64,000 nt of DNA, taken from the NCBI GenBank assembly GCA_963555705.1, contig OY743183.1, forward strand, positions 27,749,932 through 27,813,931, read 5' to 3'. The DNA is from Ligustrum vulgare. Taxonomy: Eukaryota; Streptophyta; Magnoliopsida; Lamiales; Oleaceae. The notes beneath the pieces are model-generated. The model was given only the letters and a program-made list of their open reading frames with translations. It searched no databases and was not told where the DNA came from. Of this stretch, positions 12,169-23,201 are shown in pieces. The translations under genes were made by a program, and so were the position numbers. Within the stretch, counting starts at the first letter, position 1. Every line of letters begins with the position of its first letter.

Positions 12169-15100
12169 CTATTTTTTCTCTGCAGCAATAGCGAGAAGCC
12201 TCGAGACACCTTGAGTCCAAATATTGTATTCCCTCTGGTTTTTGCACTCGAATTCAACAATCCCTCGTGCCACGGTCTTCAATGCAAAATATCGTCGATC
12301 TTCACCACCCTCAAGCAAGTGGCGGCCCGGCCACGCCGGAATGTCCTTCAGCACCTCCAGCACTACATCTGAAAATTCAAAAGATAAAGATAAAGATTCA
12401 TGCTTTAGCACTTTCTCAGATCCCCAAATGGAAGTCCCACCACTTCCAATTCTGATCTCATCATCACAGATTTGAGAAAGACAAAAGCAAAAACAACTTA
12501 CTCTTTTTCTTTTTAGTGACAGTCCCAGCAACATGTTTGCTTTTCATTTTCAGCATAACCTAAGCGAAAAACAAAGGAATAATATAAGTTTTAGATGGCA
12601 AGAAAAAGCAGAGTAATATTGTTTCTATCTTTTACAACTTTAACTTTTCCTCTTGATTTCAGTTTCATACAGTTGATTAGAAATTAGAGATCAGAGTATC
12701 AAAGTGAGTGCGATAATGCAACAAAGATGGATAATTACACAATCATAAAGAATAAAGCGTACCTGTCCCGTCTTGTTGACGTAAACTGACACTATTTTCC
12801 AGTGAAGATCACCTGCATTTGCACAAGTGCATGGAAATAGAAGTTACAAAGATTTTAATTGAAACAATTTATACGAATATAACTATGTAGGATATAATTG
12901 TGGAGAATTTATACAATTATAAATAATATTTAACCAAGAAACTTGAAATAGGATGAGTTACCATTGCGAGTTCGCTTCAGGAGCTCGGAACCTCTGGCAA
13001 GCAATTCTCTACTGCAAATTCCGAGGAAATTCTCTTCGGGAACAAGCTCACCACTAAAACTACTATTTGAGCTTCCATTACTGCCCCCATTACCGCTGGT
13101 ACTAGCTCCCATACCTTTATCAACAGGGATAACAGCTGCAATATTCCAGACTTCCTTTAATGCCCTTGCCCTTAATGTGGCTGCACCTCGCAGAGCTATA
13201 GAATATAACTTGATTAGAGAATTTGAGAAAATCAACAACACACACTAATATACCAATAAAAACTATCAGCAGAAATTTCCAGATAAATAACAAGTACGGA
13301 ATTCATTTCATCAAATCCCCAATACAAATCCAAGAAAGCATACCAGTGGCAGCAGCAGCTGTTAAGGTCATGATATCGCCTGCTGACCGAACATTGACAG
13401 CCGAGCTAACAACTGAGGCCAAGTGTTCACGCTCAGCCCCCATTGACTCGGCTGCTTCAACACACTGTGCCGCGACCAAAGTTGCAGCAGATGCCACAGC
13501 CATGTCTGTTTTAGCCATCTGCTCATCCTTTCCTGCCCCAGATGATGCAGCAGTGGCAGCGGCTATGGCAGCAACAGCAGCAGCAACCCCAGCGACGGAA
13601 ATGGCAGCATGGAGCTGAGCATTCTGTGCTCTACTCTCTTCCTTCTTTTTCTCTCTCCTGTCCTTCAACCACCTGCCCATCGTCTTTCCACCGCCACTCA
13701 TGGTGATACCACTAGCTGCACTTCCACGATACTGGCTATTTATTGGGTTCAGTCGACAGTACTGCAAACACGATCCATCTTCAGCATTTATACTAATATA
13801 ACAACACGATAGATAGGGTTTCGATGCCATAACACATCCATCATGGTAAAATAAGCAACAAAATAAATCTGGAAACGCACTTCTAAGTCACGAATGAACA
13901 AGTGATTTGGGGAAATGTGAACGAGTTTACCAAACACTATTAATTATAATTAATGTGATCCATTGTAACCCACCACCCACAAGTATATTGGACCTGTTTC
14001 TCTAGGCACATAATATATTAGGACCATATTCTCAGAGAAGGATGAAAGAACATTAAAACTATAGGGTACCCCCAACAATCATTCCTATACTCCCATTCTG
14101 ATACGCAATTGAAAGAACAAACATGTAATTCCAAGACAATATCATTCTTACCACATGTAAATAAAGACAAAAATGGTCAGTAAATCTGCAGTTATTCTGT
14201 AATAAAAGCATAATACTTTTTTTTCACTAATCAAATCTTGACACAAATTACAGTAAACCGGAAAAAAGTGCAAGAAAGTCAATATCAATGAAGATCTTTT
14301 AACAAGCAGAGTATGTTGTTGGTTAACGAGAAATCTGATATTACGCTTCTCTCAGTGGCATGGCATCAGAACTCGTGGTTTGCAAACGCGATACAGCTAG
14401 AAAACAAAAGATTTAACTTGTTGAAAGTAAATTAGACAGACCTTAGTGTCATCCAATTCAGGGGGAGACACAGGAGGGCTGTCAGTGAGAGATCCACACC
14501 CATTAAGAGGCCCACTGCTGTGGGATAGCCTTCCAGAAGTGCGTGGTGATACCTCCTGCTGTGCAATTAGTACACAAATCTTATGAGCAAACAATTTTTT
14601 CCATATTCAAATCACATAGAGAATTGAATCTTGAAAAAATAAATATGAGAGAGAGAGAGAGAGAGAGAGAGCAGATGGAAGGATTGGTTGTTAGTAGATT
14701 AGGATTAAAATAATTCAGTTAATGAATCTTGAAACGAGTATTGATTAAGCCCAGAGAGCAATAGTGCTGTCTTTTAGTATTGCACAAATGTTCCAGAAAT
14801 AATAGTTCACAGCTCCAAGAAACTCTTGGTTTTCCCGTAAAACGCCATATATATAATTACTTTTATACTGTCACTGTAAATAAACAAGCACACACAAACT
14901 GAGGAAAGTAATCAAGAATGCAAATATCAAAGGAACTTGTATTTTTTAAGAATAAAGAGCAGAACAGGCCAAAGAATTATAATTATCTGATCACAATAAA
15001 TTCCAAAGTAGATGAGAACAAGTTAAAATTAGTGAAAACAATTCCACACAGAGAAAGACGCAGACGGAATGCGGACAAAAATAAGGTATTCGGTGTCAAT

Positions 15101-15409
15101 TTGTTTTTAACCTGAGTATATACTTACAGATTGATACATAATGCGTTCCATAACAAACTGCGAAGTTTCAGAAGAAGCGAAGGAAAAAGCGTTGCCGGAA
15201 ACAGCAGCCTCCAACTCGCCGGAGATATCTTCATGAATGGTTTCACCGCCGCATCCAGGTGAAGGAGCGCCGCCGTTTGTGGGATTCTTGGGTATCAGAG
15301 CTTTAGAGATTTCATGAGCTGAAACACTCCATGAACGGGATAAAAACTCCATTGGCTCTCTTGGAGTCTCCGGTGGCCGGAACGTTGATGGAAGTTTAGC
15401 ATGTTCCAT
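12169..15409 (-). CDS. FORKED-like / VAN3-binding protein (DUF828 + PH domain), seven exons
   Basis: The product resembles Arabidopsis FORKED1 and FORKED-LIKE proteins, which bind the ARF-GAP VAN3 and act in PIN1 trafficking and leaf vein patterning. Exons, in transcript order, are 15128-15409, 14442-14558, 13344-13761, 12962-13195, 12763-12812, 12502-12559 and 12169-12368. All have GT-AG boundaries and matching phases, giving 452 residues. The N-terminus has [19 protein letters not shown]. Exon 3 encodes [14 protein letters not shown] followed by an alanine-rich helix, typical of the auxin-canalisation domain (PF05703). The last exons form the plant PH-like domain (PF08458), ending with [20 protein letters not shown]. 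The start is the first Met of exon 1, in the expected position. No stop or frameshift is seen. Confidence 0.93.
14646..14672. repeat. (GA)n microsatellite in an intron
   Basis: A GA dinucleotide run within intron 1 of the FORKED-like gene. Confidence 0.9.
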
Positions 15410-16229
15410 TTCTTTTGAGGAGCAGAAGTGCAGTTAAAGTGTGGAATGGTGGGTGGGAGGGTGTTGCAAAGGTTAATGGGGCGAGTAGTTCTTTAAATAT
15501 ACAGAGAGAAAATTCAGTGCGTGTTCGTGCGTGTTTGTGTGTGAAAGGGAGAGATGTCAGTATTGTCTATCAAAGGCTTTATAACTCCGGTTTGCTGGTG
15601 GCCTGTTGGTTTTTACGTACGGAACTAAACCAAAGTGAAAATATGATATTCTTCATCGTATTTGCATTTTGGTGGGTTCACATATAGTCGAATAGTGTTT
15701 GTGTTAGGATCAAACTTTAGCCTACCTAAGCAATTATTACTTTGCACCACGAATTTTTTCTTTCTAATTTTTAATCACTACTTTTTTTATTAAAAAGTGG
15801 CTCATATATAAATCTAAATAACACATTTTTAAGTTACTTTTTAACTACACACATTTTTTAAATCAATTTTTAACAACATATTTTACTTAAAAATATTTAT
15901 AAATTAATAAAATTCAGCCGAACGGACCATTAGTTTATTGTTGGATGAAAGACTTAGGTGGCGTTCTGTTTGTATTTTATTTTATATTTTCATTTTCGAA
16001 AATATTTTGTATTTCATGATTTTATTTTTATTTTCAAATTTGCAGAAACACGTTTAGTTTGTCATTTCTAAAAACTGTTTTAGAAAATGAAAAGCTGGAA
16101 AATATGTTATGTTTGAAATTTTGATAAGAATACTATTTAAACTATTTTTAATTAATTTACTTACAGAATACTACTGGCTCAAACTCAAATTTATTTTCAC
16201 AATACACTGAAAATATGGTTAAATGCAAC
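15410..16229. other. Upstream region of the FORKED-like gene
   Basis: The first 200 bases should hold the 5' UTR and promoter of the minus-strand FORKED-like gene. From about 15700 the sequence becomes AT-rich. The stretch beginning GGCGTTCTGTTTGTATTTT near 15961 resembles one terminus of the MITE at 40828-41222. No gene is seen. Confidence 0.45.
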
Positions 16230-16234
16230 ACACT
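16230..16234. other. Left 5-bp target site duplication (ACACT)
   Basis: ACACT precedes the TGTAGC start of the left LTR, and the same five bases follow the right LTR at 25480-25484. Confidence 0.95.
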
Positions 16235-16523
16235 TGTAGCGACCAAGAATTTTTACGCGATTAATAATTATTTTAATAGAAAATCGTGTCGCTACTATTT
16301 CACCGATTTTTATTAAGTAACGCCGTGACGTATTCGTATAGCCAAGTCAAGAAATAATCGAGATCGTTCGATTTTAAATTAAATTCCGAATTTCTAAAAA
16401 TATCTCCATTCTCTTGATTTAAAATATATTAAGTTCAAGTACTTAATTCAATGTTATCCCAATATTTATTTATACAAAAATTACTTTTATTATTGAAATT
16501 AAGAAAATATATGCAAGCATGGG

Positions 16524-16940
16524 AGGTTCCATTATATGTAATCATGAAGAGCATAATATTTGTATAAATATGGAAAAGTATATGAATGATTTATATACTC
16601 CATTATATATAATCATGAAGAACATAATATTTGTATAAATATGGAAAAGTATATGAATGATTGATAAGACTCCATTATATGTAATCATGAAGAGCATAAT
16701 ATTTGTATAAATATGGAAAAGTATATGAATGATTTATATACTCCATTATATATAATCATGAAGAGCATAATATTTGTATAAATATGGAAAAGTATATGAA
16801 TGATTGATAAGACTCCATTATATATAATCATGAAGAGCATAATATTTGTATAAATATGGAAAAGTATATGAATGATTGATAAGACTCCATTATATATAAT
16901 CATGAAGAGCATATTATTTGTATAAATATGGAAAAGTATA
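16524..16940 (+). repeat. ~71-bp tandem repeat in left LTR (six units)
   Basis: Units contain CTCCATTATATATAATCATG, AGAGCATAATATTTGTATAA and GGAAAAGTATATGAATGATT. About six copies are seen, with spacers alternating between TTTATATA and TGATAAGA. The same array is in the right LTR at 23491-23907. Confidence 0.9.
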
Positions 16941-17171
16941 TGAATTGTGCTTTACTTTAAGAAAAGGATGTGTTAAAATTAATAGAATTTAATGATTATG
17001 TTTACAATATGCCAACTTTATACATCTATTTAAACCCATCTCTTTTACACACAACTCTACACATATACACTTATTTCCAATCTCTTGACAAAATCCACAA
17101 GTAAGAGAAATTCAAGGTGGTCAAGAAAGTTTTGGTCCATTTACTACTACACTTCATTTTAATCTTTTAAA

Positions 17172-18000
17172 AGGTAAGTATATCTTATGTTTTTATGAAA
17201 AGTAAGTATGTTTTTATGAAAGGTAAATACACCTTATGTTTTTATGACAAGTAAGTATATCTTATGTTTTTATGAAAAGTAAGTATGTTTTTATGAAAGG
17301 TAAATACACCTTATGTTTTTATGAAAAGTAAGTATGTTTTTATGACAAGTAAGTATATCTTATGTTTTTATGAAAAGTAAGTATGTTTTTATGAAAGGTA
17401 AATACACCTTATGTTTTTATGACAAGTAAGTATATCTTATGTTTTTTATGAAAAGTAAGTATGTTTTTATGACAAGTAAGTATATCTTATGTTTTTATGA
17501 AAAGTAAGTATGTTTTTATGAAAGGTAAATACACCTTATGTTTTTATGAAAAGTAAGTATGTTTTTATGACAAGTAAGTATATCTTATGTTTTTATGAAA
17601 AGTAAGTATGTTTTTATGAAAGGTAAATACACCTTATGTTTTTATGACAAGTAAGTATATCTTATGTTTTTATGAAAAGTAAGTATGTTTTTATGAAAGG
17701 TAAATACACCTTATGTTTTTATGAAAAGTAAGTATGTTTTTATGACAAGTAAGTATATCTTATGTTTTTATGAAAAGTAAGTATGTTTTTATGAAAGGTA
17801 AATACACCTTATGTTTTTATGACAAGTAAGTATATCTTATGTTTTTATGAAAAGTAAGTATGTTTTTATGACAAGTAAGTATATCTTATGTTTTTATGAA
17901 AAGTAAGTATGTTTTTATGAAAGGTAAATACACCTTATGTTTTTATGAAAAGTAAGTATGTTTTTATGACAAGTAAGTATATCTTATGTTTTTATGAAAA
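17172..18000 (+). repeat. Minisatellite of splice-donor-like units in left LTR
   Basis: The array alternates three related ~26-bp units: AAAGTAAGTATG-TTTTTATG, ACAAGTAAGTATATCTTATG and AAAGGTAAATACACCTTATG. I count about 25 occurrences of GTAAGTAT in some 830 bases. This octamer matches the intron side of the consensus plant 5' splice site. The identical array in the right LTR spans 24139-24967. Confidence 0.9.
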
Positions 18001-18514
18001 TGTTTGGATCATTGCTATGAAATCAATCTCACAAGATTGTTATGGGTTCCATATGATATGTTTATGATTATGCTAAGGGGACCGGAGTTTAGTAGCGCTA
18101 CACATAAGAATTCTTGCCATTTAAGTTCGGTAAAATTCTTGTGTCTCCCTATGTTTATGAGTATTTCGATCCTATCCTATGTTATGATGAAAATGATCCA
18201 TATGCATTCAAAAGAAAATTTATGCTTGGTATACTTACTGGGATTTTATAAATCTCACTCCACGATATTTACCATTTTCAGATAATTGAAGGTTCGAGGC
18301 GGTCAACATGGAAGTGGCAAAAGTGGTTAAGATTGATGAGATAATTATGTTGAACTTTATGTAAGAAAATTATGTTCTATTTTTATTCACAAATAAAATT
18401 ATGGGATTCTAATTATTCTTTTGAATAATTTTACATTACTATTTAAGTCTCGATAATATGATATGAGTCACTTTTAGTGGCACTCGAATGGTCGAGAATT
18501 CGGGTCGTCACAGT

Positions 18515-18526
18515 TGGTATCAGAGC
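18515..18526 (+). other. Primer-binding site (initiator tRNA-Met type)
   Basis: TGGTATCAGAGC lies two bases after the left LTR. This is the standard plant PBS complementary to the 3' end of initiator tRNA-Met. Confidence 0.92.
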
Positions 18527-20461
18527 AAAGAGTTTTAAAAACGATTCTGTAGATTTTTGAAATTTTATTTCTTTAAAAAAAAAAAAAAAAAATCACTATT
18601 CACGTGAACAGTAAAACGACGTGCTATTCATGATGAACAGTGAACGAAATCACTATTCATTATAAAAAAAAAAAAAGTTGAATTTTCACATGTCAAGTAT
18701 GGTTATGATTTTGAAAAGCATGATGAAATTTGATGTGCGAATTTCAAGGACAAAATTCATTTTAAGTAAGGGAGTTTGTAATGTCCTGAAAATTTTATGG
18801 AATATAATTAGTTAGTGATATGATGTTTATATTGATGTCTTTGATAAATTTCTAGAAGTTCGGGGACTAAAGGAAAAATAAGATTTGACGATAAATTTTA
18901 TTTGGGTTAAGTTATTAATTATTGATGGGGAGATAATTACTATATCGATATTGGATTTGTTTTGAAGACTGTGATTAATTAGGAATTATGATTCAAGAAA
19001 ATGTTGATTTGGATACAACCACATTAAATTATTGTTGATTAAAGGAAAATAAGATTATATGAAATATTTTAACTCATCACTCTACTATGTCACTCTCCAC
19101 GTATTGACTCCTCGAACCAGGTATGTTATATGCTTTGCAAGTCATTTACGATTTTATTAAGACATGTTAAGTATGAAATCTTCATATGTTATGAATCTTT
19201 AAGTGAAATATACATGTTGAGTATGATATGAATTGATAGAAGCCTGAATTTTAATTTATTCCTTTTTATGTAGAATCATGAGACATAGAGGATATTGATA
19301 TGAATTTTGGTTCATATTAAGCTTAGTAAGACTGACTAAATTAGAAAAATAAGTTGGTTCGTAACTTTTGCCAAAAAAAAAAAAAAATATATGGAATAAT
19401 ATATTAAACAAACAAAATTAATAATGAATTTGTACAATAATTTATCCCTTTATCACTACCTTTGTGTAAAAACAAGGGAAAAACTGTGGATGGTTATTAG
19501 TACTTCCTCTTCAAGTTTCAATTTTCGGTTCAATAATTTATCCCTTTATCACTACCTTTGCTTAAAAGCAAGGAAAAACTGTGGATGATTATTGGTACCA
19601 CTCTTCAAGTTTCAATTCTGAAAAAAAAAAATTCGGAAAGAAAGAAAGAGAACGGGTGTTGAGCCTAATGGGAATAATATGACTTAAGAATGATTTTCAA
19701 AATAATTGTTGTCCTCGAGTTTAGAAATGATGAACCTTAAATGGACTTTGCATAATTGATTTTAGACATGGCACTAAGTATAAGAAGTCAACAGAAATGA
19801 TTAGAAATATGTTCAGATTATCTATCATTTAGATTTAATGAGAAATAGCGAGCCAATTTTATGAAGTTTTATGAGATGTTAAGATTATAAGTGGTTTTAA
19901 TGAGACTTTTATGAGAAGCATTATGAAGTTAGAGATTTAAAGATTTGGTTATTGGGAATTAAGTAATGGATATTATGTTGAGTAAGTGAATTATGCCTCT
20001 ATATTGAAGAGAAATTTATTATGAACTTTGGCCTTGTGATTAAATTTTGGGAATATGATTTATGACTTATAAATATAAGTATGAGTAATCTTTTGAGCCA
20101 ATTAAGGTATGGAAGGAAGTGATATTGTGATATTGAAAAATATGATTTGAAATTGTTATGTTGAGGAATTATGAATTGAATTATGGGATATTTTTGGATG
20201 ATATTGAAGTGTTGGAATCGTTTTCAATATTTTTAGATCGTTGTGATCAAATGTGGAGTTATTTATTATTGTGAGTTATGAAGTATGCTTATGGTTTGGG
20301 ATAAGTCCAAATTACAAGGGAGACTTTGTCCAAAATTTTATCATTTGGAATTAAGAGCATGATATGATAAGCATCCACTAAAGGAATTAAGGTTAGACAT
20401 GCAAGTTCATTTACATCACAAACGAGATTTAGTAGATGATAGCAGAGATTTTATTATTTTC
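18527..20461 (+). other. Internal non-coding part of the retrotransposon, left
   Basis: No gag-pol frame is found. At 18735-18780 there is a second polypurine-tract-like phrase (TTCAAGGACAAAATTC, then AAGTAAGGGAG) followed by TGTAATGTCC, which looks like the internal/3'-LTR junction of another gypsy element. A ~115-bp tandem duplication lies at about 19425-19620 (shared phrase TTTATCCCTTTATCACTACC). The rest is AT-rich with scattered stops. Confidence 0.6.
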
Positions 20462-20544
20462 TCATAAGGAGAACATACAAAGAGTCACACTGGAAAAGAA
20501 ATACATGAAACACGCAAAAGCAAAAGAAAGCAACATGGGAAATT

Positions 20545-20775
20545 CCTCAAATTGAGAGATGTGTTTCCGGAGTAGCCGTATCCTACCACCTCTGACCTTT
20601 TGAGGAAATAAAGAAACCTTCAAAGAGGTGTGTTTCGAGAGTAAGAATACTCCGTAATCTACCACCTGGAACCTTTGAGGTACACACAAGATTTAAACAT
20701 TAAGGAAATCCTAGGAAATTAGAGGGGTGTCTCGAGAGTAAGAATACTCCGTACTCTACCCCCACCTATTCTAAG
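20545..20775 (-). other. Three successive stem-loop repeats 3' of the LOG ORF
   Basis: Predicted foldbacks lie at 20545-20605, 20617-20680 and 20710-20775. Each pairs a CCTCAAA- or CCTAGGAAA-like left arm with an inverted right arm such as CCTTTTGAGG. The loops of the second and third share GAGAGTAAGAATACTCCGTA. They lie just downstream of the LOG ORF on its strand, so they could form part of its 3' UTR; this is inference. Confidence 0.5.
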
Positions 20776-20842
20776 ATTCATAAAGTTAAGTTTACATTAA
20801 CCGGACTCCATTTTCGCTTGATTCCCCTTCCTTGCGACCAAT

Positions 20843-21433
20843 CTATCTTAACCCCTGCTGGATCTTGTATTGAGAAATATATGACTGCAGCTTATCCAGT
20901 AGTTCATCAATAGTAGGAGCAGAAATAAGGAGCCTTCTGGAAAATGGAGAGATGAATCCCTGTTCCACAGCATAATCAAGAAAGGTTAACAAACCATCAA
21001 AGAAATTGTTAACATTCAGAAGCCCAATAGGCTTAGTATGGAGATCTAGTTGAGCCCACGAGGTAATGTTAAAGATTTCTTCTAAGGTACCAAAACCTCC
21101 GGGCAGGGCTATAAAGGCATCAGAACCATATAGCATACAAGTTATGCGTTCATGGATGGATAATGTTTGAACTTCATGCCCTCGTGTTTTGCCTGCAACA
21201 TCTACTAAAGGGACAGGTATGACACCGATTACTTTTGATTTCTCTGCAAGAGCAGATTGGGAAACACAACCCATTAGACCACTGCTACCACCCCCATACA
21301 CAAGAATGATACCTTTTTCCCCCAGTTTCTTTCCAAGATCTACGGCCGCTTCTAGATAACTGAAGCCTTTCCCCACTTTTGATCCACAAAATACACAAAT
21401 AGTTTTGATCTGTCGAAGTTTTGGTGCTTCCAT
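20843..21433 (-). CDS. LOG: LONELY GUY-type cytokinin riboside 5'-monophosphate phosphoribohydrolase, intronless
   Basis: LOG enzymes release free cytokinin base from cytokinin nucleotides in one step. This 196-residue ORF is full length and uninterrupted. It has YGGGSSGLMG at 46-55 and the family signature PGGFGTLEE at 111-119. Arg96 (in HERITCM) and the glutamates of GTLEE, the catalytic residues of the family, are kept; the lysine that usually follows the arginine is isoleucine here. The C-terminal half has SWAQLDLHTKPIGLLNV and AVEQGFISP. Most plant LOG genes have several introns, so the single exon suggests a cDNA origin, though an intronless donor gene is possible. It lies antisense inside a young LTR retrotransposon, 296 bp downstream of another minus-strand ORF. 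A weak TATA-like TTTAAATAG lies about 80 bases upstream of the ATG. Confidence 0.9.
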   Translation of the reverse strand: MEAPKLRQIKTICVFCGSKVGKGFSYLEAAVDLGKKLGEKGIILVYGGGSSGLMGCVSQSALAEKSKVIGVIPVPLVDVAGKTRGHEVQTLSIHERITCMLYGSDAFIALPGGFGTLEEIFNITSWAQLDLHTKPIGLLNVNNFFDGLLTFLDYAVEQGFISPFSRRLLISAPTIDELLDKLQSYISQYKIQQGLR

Positions 21434-21729
21434 CTTTGATAGTATAGAAGAGAAAACTTACGAAGAAGATGTGATTTTGGGATGCCTGAACTATGAAATA
21501 TGTTTGACTATTTAAAGCCGGAAAAATTTACTGTTTTTGATTGATTATGAAAAAGTAAAGATTTACTTTTGACAAAATCGGCCAACTTTTGACTGTTTTA
21601 CCAAAGATATCACCTTTCGGTGATTTATTTCCAGCTTTATCAAAACTCGAGAAAGGAAAATATATTTTATTTCCAAAACGCGTGAAAGAAAACAGCAAAA
21701 TATTTTAAATGTGTATCAAGAGATTTACC

Positions 21730-22329
21730 TTATATCATTGTTGAACTGCCAGAAGCCTCATTTTGTAAAACAGACTGGCAAACAGGATCTTTTGCTATTA
21801 TATTTTGGAGACTATAACGATTTTTGTCCTCGTTAAACTGAGCGTATAAGAAGAGAAGTTCACGTTGCACATAACCACTTGGGTGCGTCTCAAGAGTCAG
21901 TCGAATATCATCCAAAGACTCCTTACTCAGTCCACCCTTTATGAATTTGATTTTATCATCCCGATTAGTAGAAGAATATCCTACTGTTTTGCAACGAGTA
22001 TCACAGTTCCAACGAGCACATTTGTAGCAACCATTCAGCCTTTTTGCTCTTCGTTTCTTTGCGAAGGTGCTTTTGCCTAAACCAGGCATGTGCTTTGGAA
22101 ATGTCATAGGTAATTCACCAGATAGTCGAACCTTTGCTTCGATCAACCAGCGAACATCTTCTGAAACACCATGAGCCATCAGCAACCTCAATCTTTTGAG
22201 TCTTATTCGATAAATTTTCCTCAGATCATTCATTGGAAGACTGGAATAATACTTGCGAATGTTTGTAAGAATGATATCCATGTTTTTGATGGATCTAACC
22301 TCTTCCCAGCATGAACTATTTAAAAGCAT
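21730..22329 (-). CDS. Unrecognised basic protein with Cys cluster, carried by the retrotransposon
   Basis: I do not recognise this 199-residue ORF. It is rich in Arg and Lys in its first half (for example RIRLKRLRLL and FAKKRRAKRLNG) and has a cysteine cluster CYKCARWNCDTRC at residues 101-113 with C-x2-C-x4-C-x3-C spacing. That spacing could bind zinc but is not the CCHC knuckle of retroviral Gag. The second half (SLDDIRLTLETHPSGYVQREL) looks like an ordinary globular, non-repetitive protein. No stop or frameshift occurs, and codon use looks natural. Start choice is uncertain; Met17 (22281) or Met33 are alternatives. It lies upstream of the LOG ORF on the same strand and could share a captured transcript with it. 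It may be a captured plant gene of unknown function. Confidence 0.6.
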   Translation of the reverse strand: MLLNSSCWEEVRSIKNMDIILTNIRKYYSSLPMNDLRKIYRIRLKRLRLLMAHGVSEDVRWLIEAKVRLSGELPMTFPKHMPGLGKSTFAKKRRAKRLNGCYKCARWNCDTRCKTVGYSSTNRDDKIKFIKGGLSKESLDDIRLTLETHPSGYVQRELLFLYAQFNEDKNRYSLQNIIAKDPVCQSVLQNEASGSSTMI

Positions 22330-23187
22330 TAAGGATCGGAGGGAATCCGCGTGATATTGATTCCAGCAAGAAAGTGCGGAATAGAATAATGGAAAAGAGG
22401 GAACAAGAGTTTATGCGCCGTTTACTTTCTTGATAAAAGGAAGATTTGATGATGACGGGATTTGAGATATGGAATATTTTCTTGGATTTTTGGGTACTGA
22501 TATTTTGATATAATAATCAAGGTATAGAAATAATACGGGGATACGTGAAAGTGAAATAAGGACTGTATTGAATCAGGATTAATAAGTTTGTACAAGTGAA
22601 AGGAATACCTTACGGGAAATGTTATGATATTTGAGTTAAGAATTTTAATTATTTGGGAGATATTTGTTTATTGAATTTTGCAGAAATTTTGGGTTACAAA
22701 TATTGGAAAGATAAACTGATGATTATGTTGATATGTGAATAACATGTTTGGATATATTACATAGAGAATATTCAGGTAATCGTTTTAATTATTTTGGGAT
22801 ATTTGGTGATAAGAAGAAATGACAAATTATTATGGTATGATATGTTAGTAAAGATTTATTGAAATTTTAGAGATATTAATACGAATATTTGAGGTTACAT
22901 GATACTATGATAAGTGACAGGTTACATGAGTACTACAAGATATGATGAAATATCACATACGATTGGAAATTTTCATTTTGAGTTAAAATTTATGAGTAGA
23001 CACATATGTCTATTATTGATAAGAAAAATACATGTTCTTAAGAAAACAAAGAGATGCATTTAGTAAAAGTCCAGTGGGTTAGATATTATGATGATGAGAT
23101 TACTAAGAGAAAGAAGAGAAGAGATTCTGATTAAGTGTTCAGAAATCATAAGATCAAGTAAGTTTAATTTCGAGGACGAAATTATTT
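22330..23187 (+). other. Internal non-coding part of the retrotransposon, right
   Basis: This is AT-rich with frequent stops in all frames. The last 150 bases (AAAGTCCAGTGGGTTAG to TTTCGAGGACGAAATT) resemble the degenerate 3' end of a gypsy internal region. Confidence 0.5.
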
Positions 23188-23200
23188 TAAGGGGGTAAGT
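23188..23200 (+). other. Polypurine tract of the retrotransposon
   Basis: TAAGGGGGTAAGT precedes the TGTAGC start of the right LTR, preceded by TTTCGAGGACGAAATT, which is typical of plant Ty3/gypsy 3' ends. Confidence 0.85.
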
Positions 23201-23201
23201 T

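Larger units (their letters stand above)
16235..18512 (+). repeat. Left LTR (2278 bp)
   Basis: It begins TGTAGCGACC and ends GTCGTCACA. Within it lie a ~71-bp tandem repeat (16524-16940), a leader-like stretch (16941-17171), a GTAAGTAT minisatellite (17172-18000) and a unique tail (18001-18512). A 93-residue open frame at 18004-18285 is present in both LTRs but lacks coding features and is not called a gene. Its first ~160 bp resemble the end of the solo LTR at 35923-38614. Confidence 0.95.

Noticed and set aside
12224..12475. Plus-strand open frames over the last FORKED-like exon
   Set aside because: Antisense shadows of a well-supported coding exon.
16685..16912. 75-residue repetitive minus-strand open frame
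   Set aside because: Translation of the 71-bp tandem repeat in the LTR.
18004..18285. 93-residue open frame present in both LTRs
   Set aside because: Duplicated because LTRs are duplicated; composition is not protein-like and it is preceded directly by the minisatellite.
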